A DNA stretch of 11,907 nucleotides, from contig JBJXGC010000158.1 in NCBI GenBank assembly GCA_046154545.1, positions 1 to 11,907 of the forward strand. The letters are read 5' to 3'. This DNA comes from JBJXGC01 sp046154545 (GTDB taxonomy: Bacteria; Chloroflexota; Dehalococcoidia; Tepidiformales; Tepidiformaceae). The notes beneath the pieces were generated by a model. That model saw nothing but the letters and a program-made list of their open reading frames with translations, made no database searches and was not told the DNA's origin. Position 1 is the stretch's first letter; the number at the start of each line of letters is the position of its first letter. The position numbers and the translations under genes were made by a program. Shown here piece by piece: positions 1-6,859 of the stretch.

Positions 1-673
1 GGACGTCTTCGAAGAAGACCTCGTTGAAGCCGTGGCGGTTGGCGATGTTGATCAGGGGCCGGACCGTGATCCCCGGCGACTTCATGTCGAGCATGAACAT
101 CGTGATGCCCTTGTGCTTGGGCGCGTCCGGGTCGGTGCGGGCGGCCATCCAGCCCCAGTCGGCGAGGTGGCCGCCCGAGGTCCAGATCTTCTGCCCGTTG
201 ATCACGTAGTCGTCGCCGTCGCGCACCGCGCGGGTCTGGAGGGCGGCGAGGTCCGAGCCGGCCCCCGGCTCGGAGTAGAGCGTGCACCACCAGTCGTCGG
301 CGCCCGTGATCCGCGGGATGAACCGCTCCTTCTGCTCGTCCGTGCCGTACAGCATCAGGCTGGGGCCCACCCAGGCGATACCCATATTCATCGACGGGGC
401 GCCGTTGTAGGCCATCTCCTCGTTGTAGACGAGCTGGCGCATATGGCTGGCGCCGCCGCCGCCGTACTCCTTCGGCCAGGCCATGGCCAGCCAGTCGCGG
501 TTGGCGAGCTTCTTCTGGAAGCCCATGACGTAGTCGTACTCTTCCTGGTTGTCCTTGAAGCCACCTTCGTAGCCGCGCTTGACGCGCTCTTCTTCGGGCG
601 GGAGCTCGTTCGCGATGAACTGCTTCACTTCGCCACGGAACGATTCGACATCGGGATCATACGAGAACTTCAT
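1..673 (-). CDS. Acyl-CoA dehydrogenase, N-terminal part (3' end lies outside the window)
   Basis: The minus strand reads an uninterrupted frame from ATG at 673 to the window edge, about 224 codons. The product is the N-terminal and middle part of an FAD-dependent acyl-CoA dehydrogenase, which oxidises acyl-CoA thioesters to enoyl-CoA in the cytoplasm. Visible landmarks are the helical N-terminal domain with WLAMAWPKEYGG, the FAD/substrate-binding stretch LYSEPGAGSDLAAL, and the mid-domain motif INGQKIWTSGGHLADW followed by KGITMFMLDMKSPGI. The catalytic base region and C-terminal helices are cut off. The start is supported by GAGGA (plus-strand 679-683) with a 5-nt spacer. A possible -10, TATGCT (plus-strand 709-714), would give a leader of about 30 nt, so this gene is not leaderless. 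The residue pattern fits the large ACAD subfamily found in actinobacterial and Chloroflexota lipid or steroid catabolism. The exact substrate cannot be told from this part. Confidence 0.95.
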   Translation of the reverse strand, partial: MKFSYDPDVESFRGEVKQFIANELPPEEERVKRGYEGGFKDNQEEYDYVMGFQKKLANRDWLAMAWPKEYGGGGASHMRQLVYNEEMAYNGAPSMNMGIAWVGPSLMLYGTDEQKERFIPRITGADDWWCTLYSEPGAGSDLAALQTRAVRDGDDYVINGQKIWTSGGHLADWGWMAARTDPDAPKHKGITMFMLDMKSPGITVRPLINIANRHGFNEVFFEDV

Positions 674-722
674 GGGTTTCCTCGGGGGTGGTTGTTTAGG
701 TGGGGCGAAGCATACCAGACCG

Positions 723-800
723 CGAAGACCCGGGAGCAATGAGCCAAGGGCCGGGGAGCAGCGACCATAAGCCGGGAGCCGATGAGCGAAGACCCCCGTC
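723..800. repeat. Degenerate short direct repeats in the acyl-CoA dehydrogenase / MBL intergenic gap
   Basis: The 188-bp divergent gap 674-861 holds no gene. It contains imperfect copies of one unit: CGGGAGCAATGAGCCAAG at 731-748 resembles CGGGAGCCGATGAGCGAAG at 773-791. GCGAAGACCC occurs at 722-731 and again at 786-795. Between them, AGCGACCATAAGCCGGG (760-776) reappears with a 2-nt insertion at 10046-10064 in the dnaA upstream region. The function is unknown. These could be regulatory sites or remnants of a dispersed repeat. Confidence 0.4.
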
Positions 801-849
801 AATCCGATCACTCGTTCAGCAATTGGTTCCGCCTTGGACGGCCTCGCCG

Positions 850-855
850 TACCAT
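850..855 (+). promoter_or_regulatory. Candidate leaderless -10 element of the MBL-fold gene
   Basis: TACCAT lies exactly 6 nt before the ATG at 862, so transcription would begin at or next to the start codon. No Shine-Dalgarno sequence precedes that ATG. The -35 box is weak: TTGGTT at 823-828 is 21 nt away, which is too far to be convincing. Confidence 0.45.
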
Positions 856-861
856 GGGCGT

Positions 862-1491
862 ATGGCTCTGGAGATCACCTGGCTCGGCCGCAACTGTTTC
901 CGTCTGAAGGGCCGCGAAGGCATCGTCGTCACGGACCCCTGCCCGCCCGAGAGCGGCTACAAGCTGGCGAAGCTGGACGCCAACGTCGTCACGATCAGCC
1001 GCTCGGATGACCCCGGCTACAACTACCGCGGAGCGCTCAACGGCGGCGGAGCCCGCGTCCTCGAAGCGCCAGGCGAATACGAAGTCGGGGGCATCCTCGT
1101 CACCGGCATCGCCACCAAACGGCCCGACGGCGCCCGCAACGTCACCTTCGTGATCGAATTGGACGGCATCAAGATCGGACACCTCGGCGTGCCCGCGGGC
1201 ACCGCGAACGCCATCGCCGTCGATGACATGAAGGGGGTAGATATCCTCCTGTTGCCCGTCGGCGGCCTGAACTCCGTGGCCCCCGCCGTGGCCGCCGACG
1301 TCATGCAGACCATCGACGCCCGCATCACCATCCCGATGAACTACAAGACGCCCACTGAAACGATGGAACTCGACCCGCTCGACCGCTTCCTCAAGGAACT
1401 CGGCACGAAACCAGAGCCGCAACCCCGCCTCCAGATCACGCGCTCAAGCCTGCCCGCCGAGCTCACCGTCATCGTCCTCCAGCCCCGGTAA
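862..1491 (+). CDS. MBL-fold (L13-like metal-dependent hydrolase family) protein, probable pseudoenzyme
   Basis: This is a 209-residue protein resembling the small single-domain metallo-beta-lactamase-fold proteins of the L13/UPF0173-like group. Family landmarks remain: WLGRNCFRL near the N-terminus, VVTDP (22-26), a GEYEVGG strand, IKIGHLG, LLLPVGG and IPMNYKTP near the C-terminus. The metal-binding residues are mostly gone. Where HxHxDH should follow VVTIS (42-46) the protein reads RSDDPGYN. The HLGD motif has become HLGV, and the usual His of IPMHYKT is Asn. A two-metal hydrolase is therefore unlikely, and a scaffold or binding role is an inference. The frame stays open upstream to 700, but ATG 862 matches the family N-terminus and sits 6 nt after a -10-like TACCAT. 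It converges on the nitrilase gene with a 13-bp gap. Confidence 0.85.
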   Translation: MALEITWLGRNCFRLKGREGIVVTDPCPPESGYKLAKLDANVVTISRSDDPGYNYRGALNGGGARVLEAPGEYEVGGILVTGIATKRPDGARNVTFVIELDGIKIGHLGVPAGTANAIAVDDMKGVDILLLPVGGLNSVAPAVAADVMQTIDARITIPMNYKTPTETMELDPLDRFLKELGTKPEPQPRLQITRSSLPAELTVIVLQPR

Positions 1492-1504
1492 CGCCGGCCA
1501 GCCT

Positions 1505-3037
1505 TCAGCGGCGGAGCAACCGGCCGTACGCCTCGGGGATCCGGTCGCGGAAGACATCCGTCCCCGGCGCACGCTCCTTCCAGCGGCTGAACGCGAGCTG
1601 GGTGGTGGCCGTCATCGCCACGCCGCTCCCCGCCGGTGAAGACGCAACGACGCCGCCATCCGGATTCGTGACGATCGCCCTATCCGGGCCGGCAAGCGCC
1701 GTGTACACCCGGCTCTCGTCGCTTCGCGTGCGCGTGACCCGTTCGGCCATCGGCCCATCTTCGAAGAGCGACCAGGCGAGGATGTCCGCTCCCTGGAGGG
1801 CGAGACAGCGGCCCACCTCGGGCACGTAGCCCTCATCGCCAACCATCATGCCCACGTTGCCGATCGGCAACGCGACGATGTCGGAGAGCGATTCCCCCGT
1901 GTCGATACCACGGCCGTGCGTGGCCGTGTGCGAATAGGTCCGTCCCGGCGTGACCAGCGCCGCCGCCTGCCACCAGTTACACCCCGTCGTCCGGACGGCC
2001 ACCATCGCGGCGCCCCCCAGGTCGCGGACAGCCGCCTCCAGCGGCGGAAGGTCGACCTCCCAGCCCTCCGGGCCTTCGACCCCACCGAAGACCGCGAAGT
2101 CGCAGCCCTGGGCGCGCAGGCCGCGGTAGCGGGCGATGACCGAGGCCATGTCCAGCCCGCCCGACCCCGGCACGACGCTCACGCGACCGCTGACCTGGCC
2201 ATCGCTGGGCATCTCCCGGGCGCCGCGCGTGAGCGGGCCGTACAGCGCGGGCCGCCGTTGGATCAGCTCAGCGTCCATCGGCACGATGTCGTAAGTCAGG
2301 ACCAGGTCGCCGGTGCTGGGGGCAGCCGCGCGCGCACTTCCCGAAGGGTCGATGACGCAGGATCGCCCGGCGTAGACGATCGTGCCATCCTCCGTACCCC
2401 ACTTGTCGGCGGCCGCCACCCAGACGCCGTTCTCGAAGGCGCGCGTAGGCATCAGGTATTCGCACTGGGTCGTGTTCAGGTCGGCCATCGTGCGCCCCGA
2501 CGAAACCCAGGCGGTGAGGTCGAGGATGACTTCCGCCCCGTTCACCTTCAGCATCCGGGCGATCTCCGGCAGACGCCCATCCGCACAGATGAGGATGCCG
2601 AACTTCGCGAACCCCGCGTCCCAGACCGGGAACTCGCGGCCCGGGCTGAACCAGTTGCTGTCGAAGTGCCAGAGAAAGCCCTTGTCGTAACGCCCCGCGA
2701 TGGAGCCGCCGGGGGCGAAGACCACCCCGCTGTTCGTCAGGCTGCCGTCCTCGTGCGGGACAGCCATCCCCGCCGCCAGCCAGTAGCCATACCGCCGCGC
2801 CTTCTCCGCGAAGAGCGCCGTGACCTCGGCGAACGGCCGTACACCCGGGCGCGCGTAGGGCTCGCGGTCCTTCAGGTAGTAGGCCGGGTACGAACACTCC
2901 GGCAGGAGGACGAGCTGGGCGCCGGCCTCGCCCGCTTCGTCGAGCGCGCGAAGGAGGTTCCCGAGGTTCTCCTCGGCGTCTTCGAGGTCGTGCGCCTCGA
3001 CCTGGCAACAGGCTATCCGGAACGGTTTCATGGCCAC
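1505..3037 (-). CDS. Tandem nitrilase-family (carbon-nitrogen hydrolase) protein with a degenerate second domain
   Basis: The 510-residue product contains two consecutive carbon-nitrogen hydrolase-like domains. Domain 1 (about 5-270) has the full catalytic triad: Glu47 in LVLLPEC, Lys119 in RYDKGFLWHF and Cys151 in ILICADGRLPE. It should hydrolyse or transfer an amide or nitrile nitrogen in the cytoplasm; the substrate is unknown. Domain 2 (about 283-480) keeps the fold pattern (VGMMVGDEGYVPEVGRCLALQGADILAW), but Gly400 replaces the nucleophilic Cys and no Lys is obvious at the middle position, so it is probably non-catalytic. The start is GTG at 3037, because a perfect AAGGAGG (plus-strand 3047-3053) sits 9 nt upstream; ATG at 3031 would be 15 nt away. 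It is divergent from the SDR gene with only 50 bp between start codons. Single-domain family members have about 260-300 residues. Confidence 0.9.
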   Translation of the reverse strand: MAMKPFRIACCQVEAHDLEDAEENLGNLLRALDEAGEAGAQLVLLPECSYPAYYLKDREPYARPGVRPFAEVTALFAEKARRYGYWLAAGMAVPHEDGSLTNSGVVFAPGGSIAGRYDKGFLWHFDSNWFSPGREFPVWDAGFAKFGILICADGRLPEIARMLKVNGAEVILDLTAWVSSGRTMADLNTTQCEYLMPTRAFENGVWVAAADKWGTEDGTIVYAGRSCVIDPSGSARAAAPSTGDLVLTYDIVPMDAELIQRRPALYGPLTRGAREMPSDGQVSGRVSVVPGSGGLDMASVIARYRGLRAQGCDFAVFGGVEGPEGWEVDLPPLEAAVRDLGGAAMVAVRTTGCNWWQAAALVTPGRTYSHTATHGRGIDTGESLSDIVALPIGNVGMMVGDEGYVPEVGRCLALQGADILAWSLFEDGPMAERVTRTRSDESRVYTALAGPDRAIVTNPDGGVVASSPAGSGVAMTATTQLAFSRWKERAPGTDVFRDRIPEAYGRLLRR

Positions 3038-3051
3038 AGTCTACCGCCTCC

Positions 3052-3081
3052 TTGTCCGCCGCCTCACCTTCCCCGTAGATT
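3052..3081 (+). promoter_or_regulatory. Candidate leaderless promoter of the SDR gene
   Basis: TTGTCC (3052-3057), an 18-nt spacer and TAGATT (3076-3081) form a sigma70-type promoter with four of six matches in each box. The -10 ends 6 nt before ATG 3088, which predicts a leaderless mRNA, and there is no Shine-Dalgarno sequence. The -35 box overlaps the Shine-Dalgarno of the divergent nitrilase gene (3047-3053). Confidence 0.55.
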
Positions 3082-3087
3082 CTCCGC

Positions 3088-3852
3088 ATGAGCTACACCG
3101 CCAACCCGACCGCCGACGGTTCGCCGCCCATCGCCGTCGTCACCGGCGCCAGCGCCGGCATCGGCGCAGCCACCGCCCACATGCTGGCCGCGGCCGGGTT
3201 CTCCGTCGTCCTGGGCGCCCGCCGCCTCGACCGTATCGAGGCGCTCGCCCGGGAGATCGGCGGCCGCGCCATCCCCCTCGACGTCACCAGCCGCCCAAGC
3301 GTCGAGTCCTTCGCCGCCGAAGTCCCACGCCTCAACGTCCTCGTCAACAACGCCGGCGGCGCGCTCGGGCTCGAACCGGTCGCCCAGTCCGTCGATGATC
3401 ACTGGCGGACGATGTGGGAGAGCAACGTCTTCGGCCTCATGCTCGTCACCCGGGCCTTCCTCCCGGCACTCGAAGCATCCGGCGCCGGCCACATCGTCAA
3501 CGTCGGCTCGATCGCCGGGCTCGAGTCCTATCCCGGGGGCGCCGGCTACACCAGCGCCAAGCACGGCGTCGTGGCCATCACCGAGACCCTCCGCGTCGAA
3601 CTCCTCGGCAAGCCCATCCGCATCACCGAAGTCGACCCGGGCATGGTCGAAACCGAGTTCAGCGTCGTCCGTTTCCAGGGCGACCAGGAGCGGGCGGCGA
3701 AGGTCTACCAGGGCGTCACGCCGCTCGTCGCCGCCGACATCGCCGACATCATCACCTGGGCCGTGACCCGGCCGCCCCACGTAAACATCGACCATCTCCG
3801 CGTCACACCCCTCGCCCAGGCGAGCGCCACGCTCGTCCACCGGCGGGCCTGA
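3088..3852 (+). CDS. SDR-family NAD(P)-dependent oxidoreductase, YdfG-like (3-hydroxy acid / serine dehydrogenase type)
   Basis: A 254-residue classical short-chain dehydrogenase. It has the Rossmann glycine motif TGASAGIG (19-26), Arg45-Arg46 after strand 2 (suggesting NADP preference), NNAG (87-90), and the catalytic set Asn113, Ser141, Tyr154, Lys158 (YTSAK). The C-terminal half (VDPGMVETEFSVVRFQGD followed by RPPHVNIDHLRVTP) closely resembles YdfG-type enzymes, which oxidise 3-hydroxy acids such as 3-hydroxypropionate or serine, or reduce malonic semialdehyde. The length is usual for the family. The start ATG 3088 lies 6 nt after a -10-like TAGATT and appears leaderless. The gene converges on mutY with a gap of 5 bp. 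The exact substrate is unproven. Confidence 0.93.
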   Translation: MSYTANPTADGSPPIAVVTGASAGIGAATAHMLAAAGFSVVLGARRLDRIEALAREIGGRAIPLDVTSRPSVESFAAEVPRLNVLVNNAGGALGLEPVAQSVDDHWRTMWESNVFGLMLVTRAFLPALEASGAGHIVNVGSIAGLESYPGGAGYTSAKHGVVAITETLRVELLGKPIRITEVDPGMVETEFSVVRFQGDQERAAKVYQGVTPLVAADIADIITWAVTRPPHVNIDHLRVTPLAQASATLVHRRA

Positions 3853-3857
3853 ACGGC

Positions 3858-4751
3858 TCACCCTCCCTGCGGCAGCCGCCATGCCTCTCCACGCGGCTCG
3901 ACCAGCCCGTCGCGCTCAAGCTGCGCCAGGTAGGCCGGGACGCGGACGGCATGGTCCCCGGGCAGCCTCGCCGCGAGGTCAGCCGCGGTCAGTTCGGGCG
4001 CTCGCCGCAGCGCATCAACGATCCGCCCGCGGGCGAAGCGGGCGGTCGTCTCAAACGCCGGCAGGCGCGCGGGCCTGTCCGGCCCGGCCGGGTAGCCCGC
4101 CTTACGCCAGCGGCATGCCGTTATCAAAGGGCAGACGCCGCAGGCGGGCGAGCGCGCCCCACAAACCATCGCTCCGAGGTCCATGAGCGCCAGGTTCTGC
4201 GCGCGGGCATCCCCGCTGCCGGTGACTAGCCCACGGGCCAGCGCTTCGACCTCGCCCTGCGCGAGCTGCCGGGCCGTGGCGACCCCTCCGATGACACGGG
4301 CGAGCACGCGCCCGATGTTCGTATCGATCACTGGTACCGCCCGCTCGCCCGCGAAGCAGGCCACCGCGCTCGCCGTGTACGGTCCCACCCCGGGCAGGGC
4401 CGCCAGCGCCGCCAGCTCTACGGGCACCTCGCCCCCAGACCCTGCGACGGCCACCGCCGCGCGGTGAAGGTGGAGCGCGCGCCGGTTGTAGCCCAGGCCC
4501 GCCCACTCCCGGATGACGTCGGCCGGGGAGGCGGCAGCGAGCGTGGCCACGCCGGGCCAGCGGTCCAGCCACCGCACGTAGTAAGGCACCACCCGCTCGA
4601 CCTGCGTCTGCTGCAACATCACCTCGGACACCAGCACCGCGTAGGGGTCGCGGCTCAGCCGCCAGGGCAGGCCGTGGCGCCCGTTCGCTGCGTACCAGGC
4701 CAGGAGGGCAGCCTTCATCTCGGCCACAAAACGCGCTTGCATGCGTCGCAT
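3858..4751 (-). CDS. mutY: A/G-specific adenine glycosylase MutY (short form without NUDIX domain)
   Basis: MutY removes adenine mispaired with 8-oxoguanine. With the start at 4751 the protein has 297 residues. It shows LPWR (28-31), the catalytic Glu43 in SEVMLQQTQV, WAGLGYNRRA (83-92), the helix-hairpin-helix LPGVGPYTA (119-127), the catalytic Asp143 in VIDTNIGRV, and a 4Fe-4S loop of spacing C-x6-C-x2-C-x5-C (Cys197, 204, 207, 213). The MutT-like 8-oxoG-recognition domain is absent. The roughly 80-residue C-terminus (ending in LERDGLVEPRGEAWRLP) looks like the short winged-helix-like tail of actinobacterial-type MutY. ATG 4742 is an equally possible start. The open frame runs to 4898, but that extension is proline/arginine-rich and unlike MutY. 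No clear ribosome binding site was seen. Confidence 0.95.
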   Translation of the reverse strand: MRRMQARFVAEMKAALLAWYAANGRHGLPWRLSRDPYAVLVSEVMLQQTQVERVVPYYVRWLDRWPGVATLAAASPADVIREWAGLGYNRRALHLHRAAVAVAGSGGEVPVELAALAALPGVGPYTASAVACFAGERAVPVIDTNIGRVLARVIGGVATARQLAQGEVEALARGLVTGSGDARAQNLALMDLGAMVCGARSPACGVCPLITACRWRKAGYPAGPDRPARLPAFETTARFARGRIVDALRRAPELTAADLAARLPGDHAVRVPAYLAQLERDGLVEPRGEAWRLPQGG

Positions 4752-4869
4752 TGTCGATGCTCGCCCGTGGGCACGTCGCGCGCCGTAAGCCGGCGGTAAA
4801 TTCACACCCCAATAAGGGTTTCCACCTCGCCTTCGGGGCGCTTCACCTATGTAGGGGGCCATGGCCGGG

Positions 4870-4877
4870 TATAAGCT
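4870..4877 (+). promoter_or_regulatory. Candidate leaderless -10 element of the 39-aa ORF
   Basis: TATAAGCT contains TATAAG (five of six matches to TATAAT, 8 nt before ATG 4884) and, overlapping it, TAAGCT (6 nt before the ATG). Either reading puts the transcription start within about two bases of the start codon. The mutY/ORF gap 4752-4883 also holds a small CGCC-TTCGG-GGCG hairpin around 4829-4841. Otherwise I see nothing in it. Confidence 0.5.
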
Positions 4878-4883
4878 GGTTCT

Positions 4884-5003
4884 ATGGACATGCGCCATGA
4901 ACAGCTCGCCGGACCGCGCGGGCTCACGTTCGGCCTCCTCAGTGCCGCCCTCTCCTGGGCCCTAATAGCGATGGTCGCCTGCAGCCTGCGCCACTCCGGC
5001 TAG
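4884..5003 (+). CDS. 39-residue single-pass membrane microprotein (hypothetical)
   Basis: A short ORF runs from ATG 4884 to TAG 5001-5003. The product has a charged N-terminus (MDMRHEQLAGPRG), then an uninterrupted hydrophobic segment of about 20 residues (LTFGLLSAALSWALIAMVAC), then a short basic tail (SLRHSG). This is the layout of a one-helix membrane protein. It is preceded by a good -10 element with leaderless spacing, and the 47-bp gap to the next gene carries that gene's own -10. A second in-frame ATG at 4890 is an alternative start. I do not recognise a family. Single-helix proteins of this type are common and often uncharacterised. It could regulate or associate with a neighbouring membrane-related enzyme, but nothing shows this. 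Confidence 0.6.
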   Translation: MDMRHEQLAGPRGLTFGLLSAALSWALIAMVACSLRHSG

Positions 5004-5038
5004 TTCGGCCGGTGCTGGGTCGCTCGCAAGCGCCAGCG

Positions 5039-5044
5039 TAGAAT
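5039..5044 (+). promoter_or_regulatory. Candidate leaderless -10 element of the geranylgeranyl reductase-like gene
   Basis: TAGAAT (five of six matches to TATAAT) ends exactly 6 nt before the GTG at 5051. No Shine-Dalgarno sequence and no convincing -35 box were seen upstream. Confidence 0.55.
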
Positions 5045-5050
5045 CACCCT

Positions 5051-6202
5051 GTGACCAGCTTCGACGTGATCGTAGTGGGTGCCGGCCCCGCCGGGAGCAC
5101 GGCCGCCCGCGAACTCGCCGCCAGCGGCGCACGCGTCCTCATCGTCGATCGGGCCGAGTTCCCGAGATACAAGGCTGGCGGTGGGGGCGTCCCCCTCCGC
5201 ACCGAGCGGCTGCTCCCCTTCCCCATCGATTCCGTCATCGAGGATTCGGTCCATCGCCTGGATGTCGGCCTGCTCGGCGCCAGCCGGTTCGTCCGCGACT
5301 CCGGCGCACCATTCGCCCACATGGTCATGCGCGACCGCTTCGACCACCTCCTCCTCGACCAGGCGCGGGCCGCCGGCGCAGAGTTCCGGCCCGGCACGGC
5401 CGTCCGCGCGCTCTCCCTGAACGGCCATGCAACCGTCCAGGCGGACGGGTTCTCCGCCGAGGCGGACCTCGTCATCTGTGCCGACGGCGCCCACTCGCCG
5501 GTGGGCCGGATGGCCGGGCTCGGTCAGGGACTGAGCGAGTGCGCGGCCTGGGAGGTCGAAGTCCAGGCCCCGCCCGCGGCCCTGAAGCGCTACCGCGGCA
5601 CATCGCTCATCGACCTCGGCGACCGCCCCTGGGGCTACGCCTGGCTCTTCCCAAAGACGGCGCTCCTCTCCTTTGGGGTGGTGGTGCCGCCCGGCCGGGC
5701 CGGCACGATGAAGGCCCGCACCAGGCGCTTCATCGAGCGGCTCGGCCTCGAAGCGGCCGAGGTAGCCATCGCCCGCGGCCACAAGATCCGCTTCCGCCGC
5801 GGCGGCGAACCGATCGCCGCCGGGAGGGCGCTCCTCGCCGGGGACGCCGCCGGCCTGGCCGACGAGTTCACCGAAGAGGGCATCTTCTACGCCGTCGAAT
5901 CCGGACGGATCGCCGCCCGCAACGTCCTCCGCGCCCTCGCCTCCGACGGTGACCTCGAACGGTACCAGGCGGACATCGACCGGGAAGTGATGCCCGAACT
6001 TCGGGCCGCCCGCCTCATCGCCTGCATGTTCTACGGCATGCTCCGCCATGCTCCGCGGCCCTGGATGTTCGCCAGCGCCCACATCGGCTTCCTCTGGGAT
6101 GCCTTCTTCGCCGTCCAGGGCGGCGAATCGACCTACGCCCGGGAGGTGGCCCGCCTGCCCGTGCTGCCCACCGTCGCCGGCCGTCTGCTCGGCCGCGAAT
6201 GA
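5051..6202 (+). CDS. Geranylgeranyl reductase-family FAD-dependent oxidoreductase
   Basis: A 383-residue flavoprotein of the geranylgeranyl reductase / digeranylgeranylglycerophospholipid reductase group. These enzymes saturate isoprenoid double bonds on lipids or quinones, or carry out related flavin chemistry. The FAD-binding Rossmann motif VVGAGPAGSTAA is at 8-19, with the ribose-binding Asp33 ending strand 2. A mid-protein ADGAHSPVGR motif follows, and then the C-terminal FAD motif GDAAGLADEFTEEGIFYAVESG (about 264-285), characteristic of the family. In many members the loop after strand 2 reads PCGG; here it is KAGGGG, lacking the Cys. GTG 5051 is chosen because the Rossmann fold begins at once and TAGAAT sits 6 nt before it. 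The stop overlaps the start of the nth-like gene by 4 bp, implying translational coupling. Confidence 0.9.
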   Translation: MTSFDVIVVGAGPAGSTAARELAASGARVLIVDRAEFPRYKAGGGGVPLRTERLLPFPIDSVIEDSVHRLDVGLLGASRFVRDSGAPFAHMVMRDRFDHLLLDQARAAGAEFRPGTAVRALSLNGHATVQADGFSAEADLVICADGAHSPVGRMAGLGQGLSECAAWEVEVQAPPAALKRYRGTSLIDLGDRPWGYAWLFPKTALLSFGVVVPPGRAGTMKARTRRFIERLGLEAAEVAIARGHKIRFRRGGEPIAAGRALLAGDAAGLADEFTEEGIFYAVESGRIAARNVLRALASDGDLERYQADIDREVMPELRAARLIACMFYGMLRHAPRPWMFASAHIGFLWDAFFAVQGGESTYAREVARLPVLPTVAGRLLGRE

Positions 6203-6855
6203 CCTTGCTGCCCTCGGAACTCATGCCCGCCCTCGCCGCCCTCTACGGCGAGCCCGTCCACACCCCCAACGGCGCCCCCGTGGCCGAACTGGTGCTCACC
6301 GTGCTCTCCCAGAACACCGCCGACACGAACAGCGGGCGCGCCTTCACCCGCCTCCTCCGGCGATACTCCTCCTGGGCCGCCATCGCCGCCGCCCCACCTG
6401 CGGAGGTCGTCGAGACCATCCAGGTCGGCGGCCTCGCCCAGCAGAAGGCGCCCCGCGTCCAGGCCATCCTCCGCGCCGTCGAAGCGCGCTCCCCCGGCTG
6501 GGACCTGGCCTTCCTCCGTGAAATGCCCCTGGAGGAAGCGCGATCCTGGCTGCGGGCCCTACCCGGGGTCGGGCCAAAGACGGCCGCCTGCGTCCTTCTC
6601 TTCGCCCTCGGCCGCCCCGCCTTGCCCGTCGATACCCACGTGGAACGCGTCTCCAAGCGCCTCGGCCTCATCCCCCCGAACCTCACGGCCGAACAGGCGC
6701 ACGAGGCGCTCGAACGGCTCGTCGACCCGGCCCACTACTACCGCTTCCACATGTTGCTGATTAAGCACGGGCGCCGCACCTGTGCCGCCCGGCGGCCCGC
6801 CTGCGGGCGCTGCCCCCTCGCCCGACAGTGCCCCGCCGCCGCAACGGCTGGATAA
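6199..6855 (+). CDS. nth: Endonuclease III-like DNA glycosylase/AP lyase
   Basis: A 218-residue HhH-GPD-family enzyme that should excise oxidised pyrimidines and cleave AP sites by beta-elimination. Visible landmarks are LSQNTAD (36-42), the helix-hairpin-helix LPGVGPKTA (121-129) with catalytic Lys127, the catalytic Asp145 in PVDTHVERVSKRLGL, and a 4Fe-4S loop C-x6-C-x2-C-x5-C (Cys195, 202, 205, 211). Lys127 makes it a bifunctional Nth-type enzyme, unlike the neighbouring MutY, which has Tyr at that place. The ATG overlaps the preceding stop (ATGA, 6199-6202), so it is probably co-transcribed with the flavoprotein. It converges on the next minus-strand gene with a 4-bp gap. Sequences of this type are also annotated simply as endonuclease III domain proteins. 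Confidence 0.93.
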   Translation: MTLLPSELMPALAALYGEPVHTPNGAPVAELVLTVLSQNTADTNSGRAFTRLLRRYSSWAAIAAAPPAEVVETIQVGGLAQQKAPRVQAILRAVEARSPGWDLAFLREMPLEEARSWLRALPGVGPKTAACVLLFALGRPALPVDTHVERVSKRLGLIPPNLTAEQAHEALERLVDPAHYYRFHMLLIKHGRRTCAARRPACGRCPLARQCPAAATAG

Positions 6856-6859
6856 GCCC

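Noticed and set aside
700..861. Longer MBL-fold protein starting at 700
   Set aside because: The extra 54 residues have no family match, contain the intergenic repeats and lie upstream of the -10-like TACCAT.
1916..3091. 391-codon plus-strand frame opposite the nitrilase gene
   Set aside because: Arg/Ala/Pro-rich composition and no motifs; the opposite strand carries the intact nitrilase triad.
4752..4898. N-terminal extension of MutY to 346 residues
   Set aside because: The added residues do not resemble any MutY N-terminus and would overlap the promoter and start of the 39-residue ORF.
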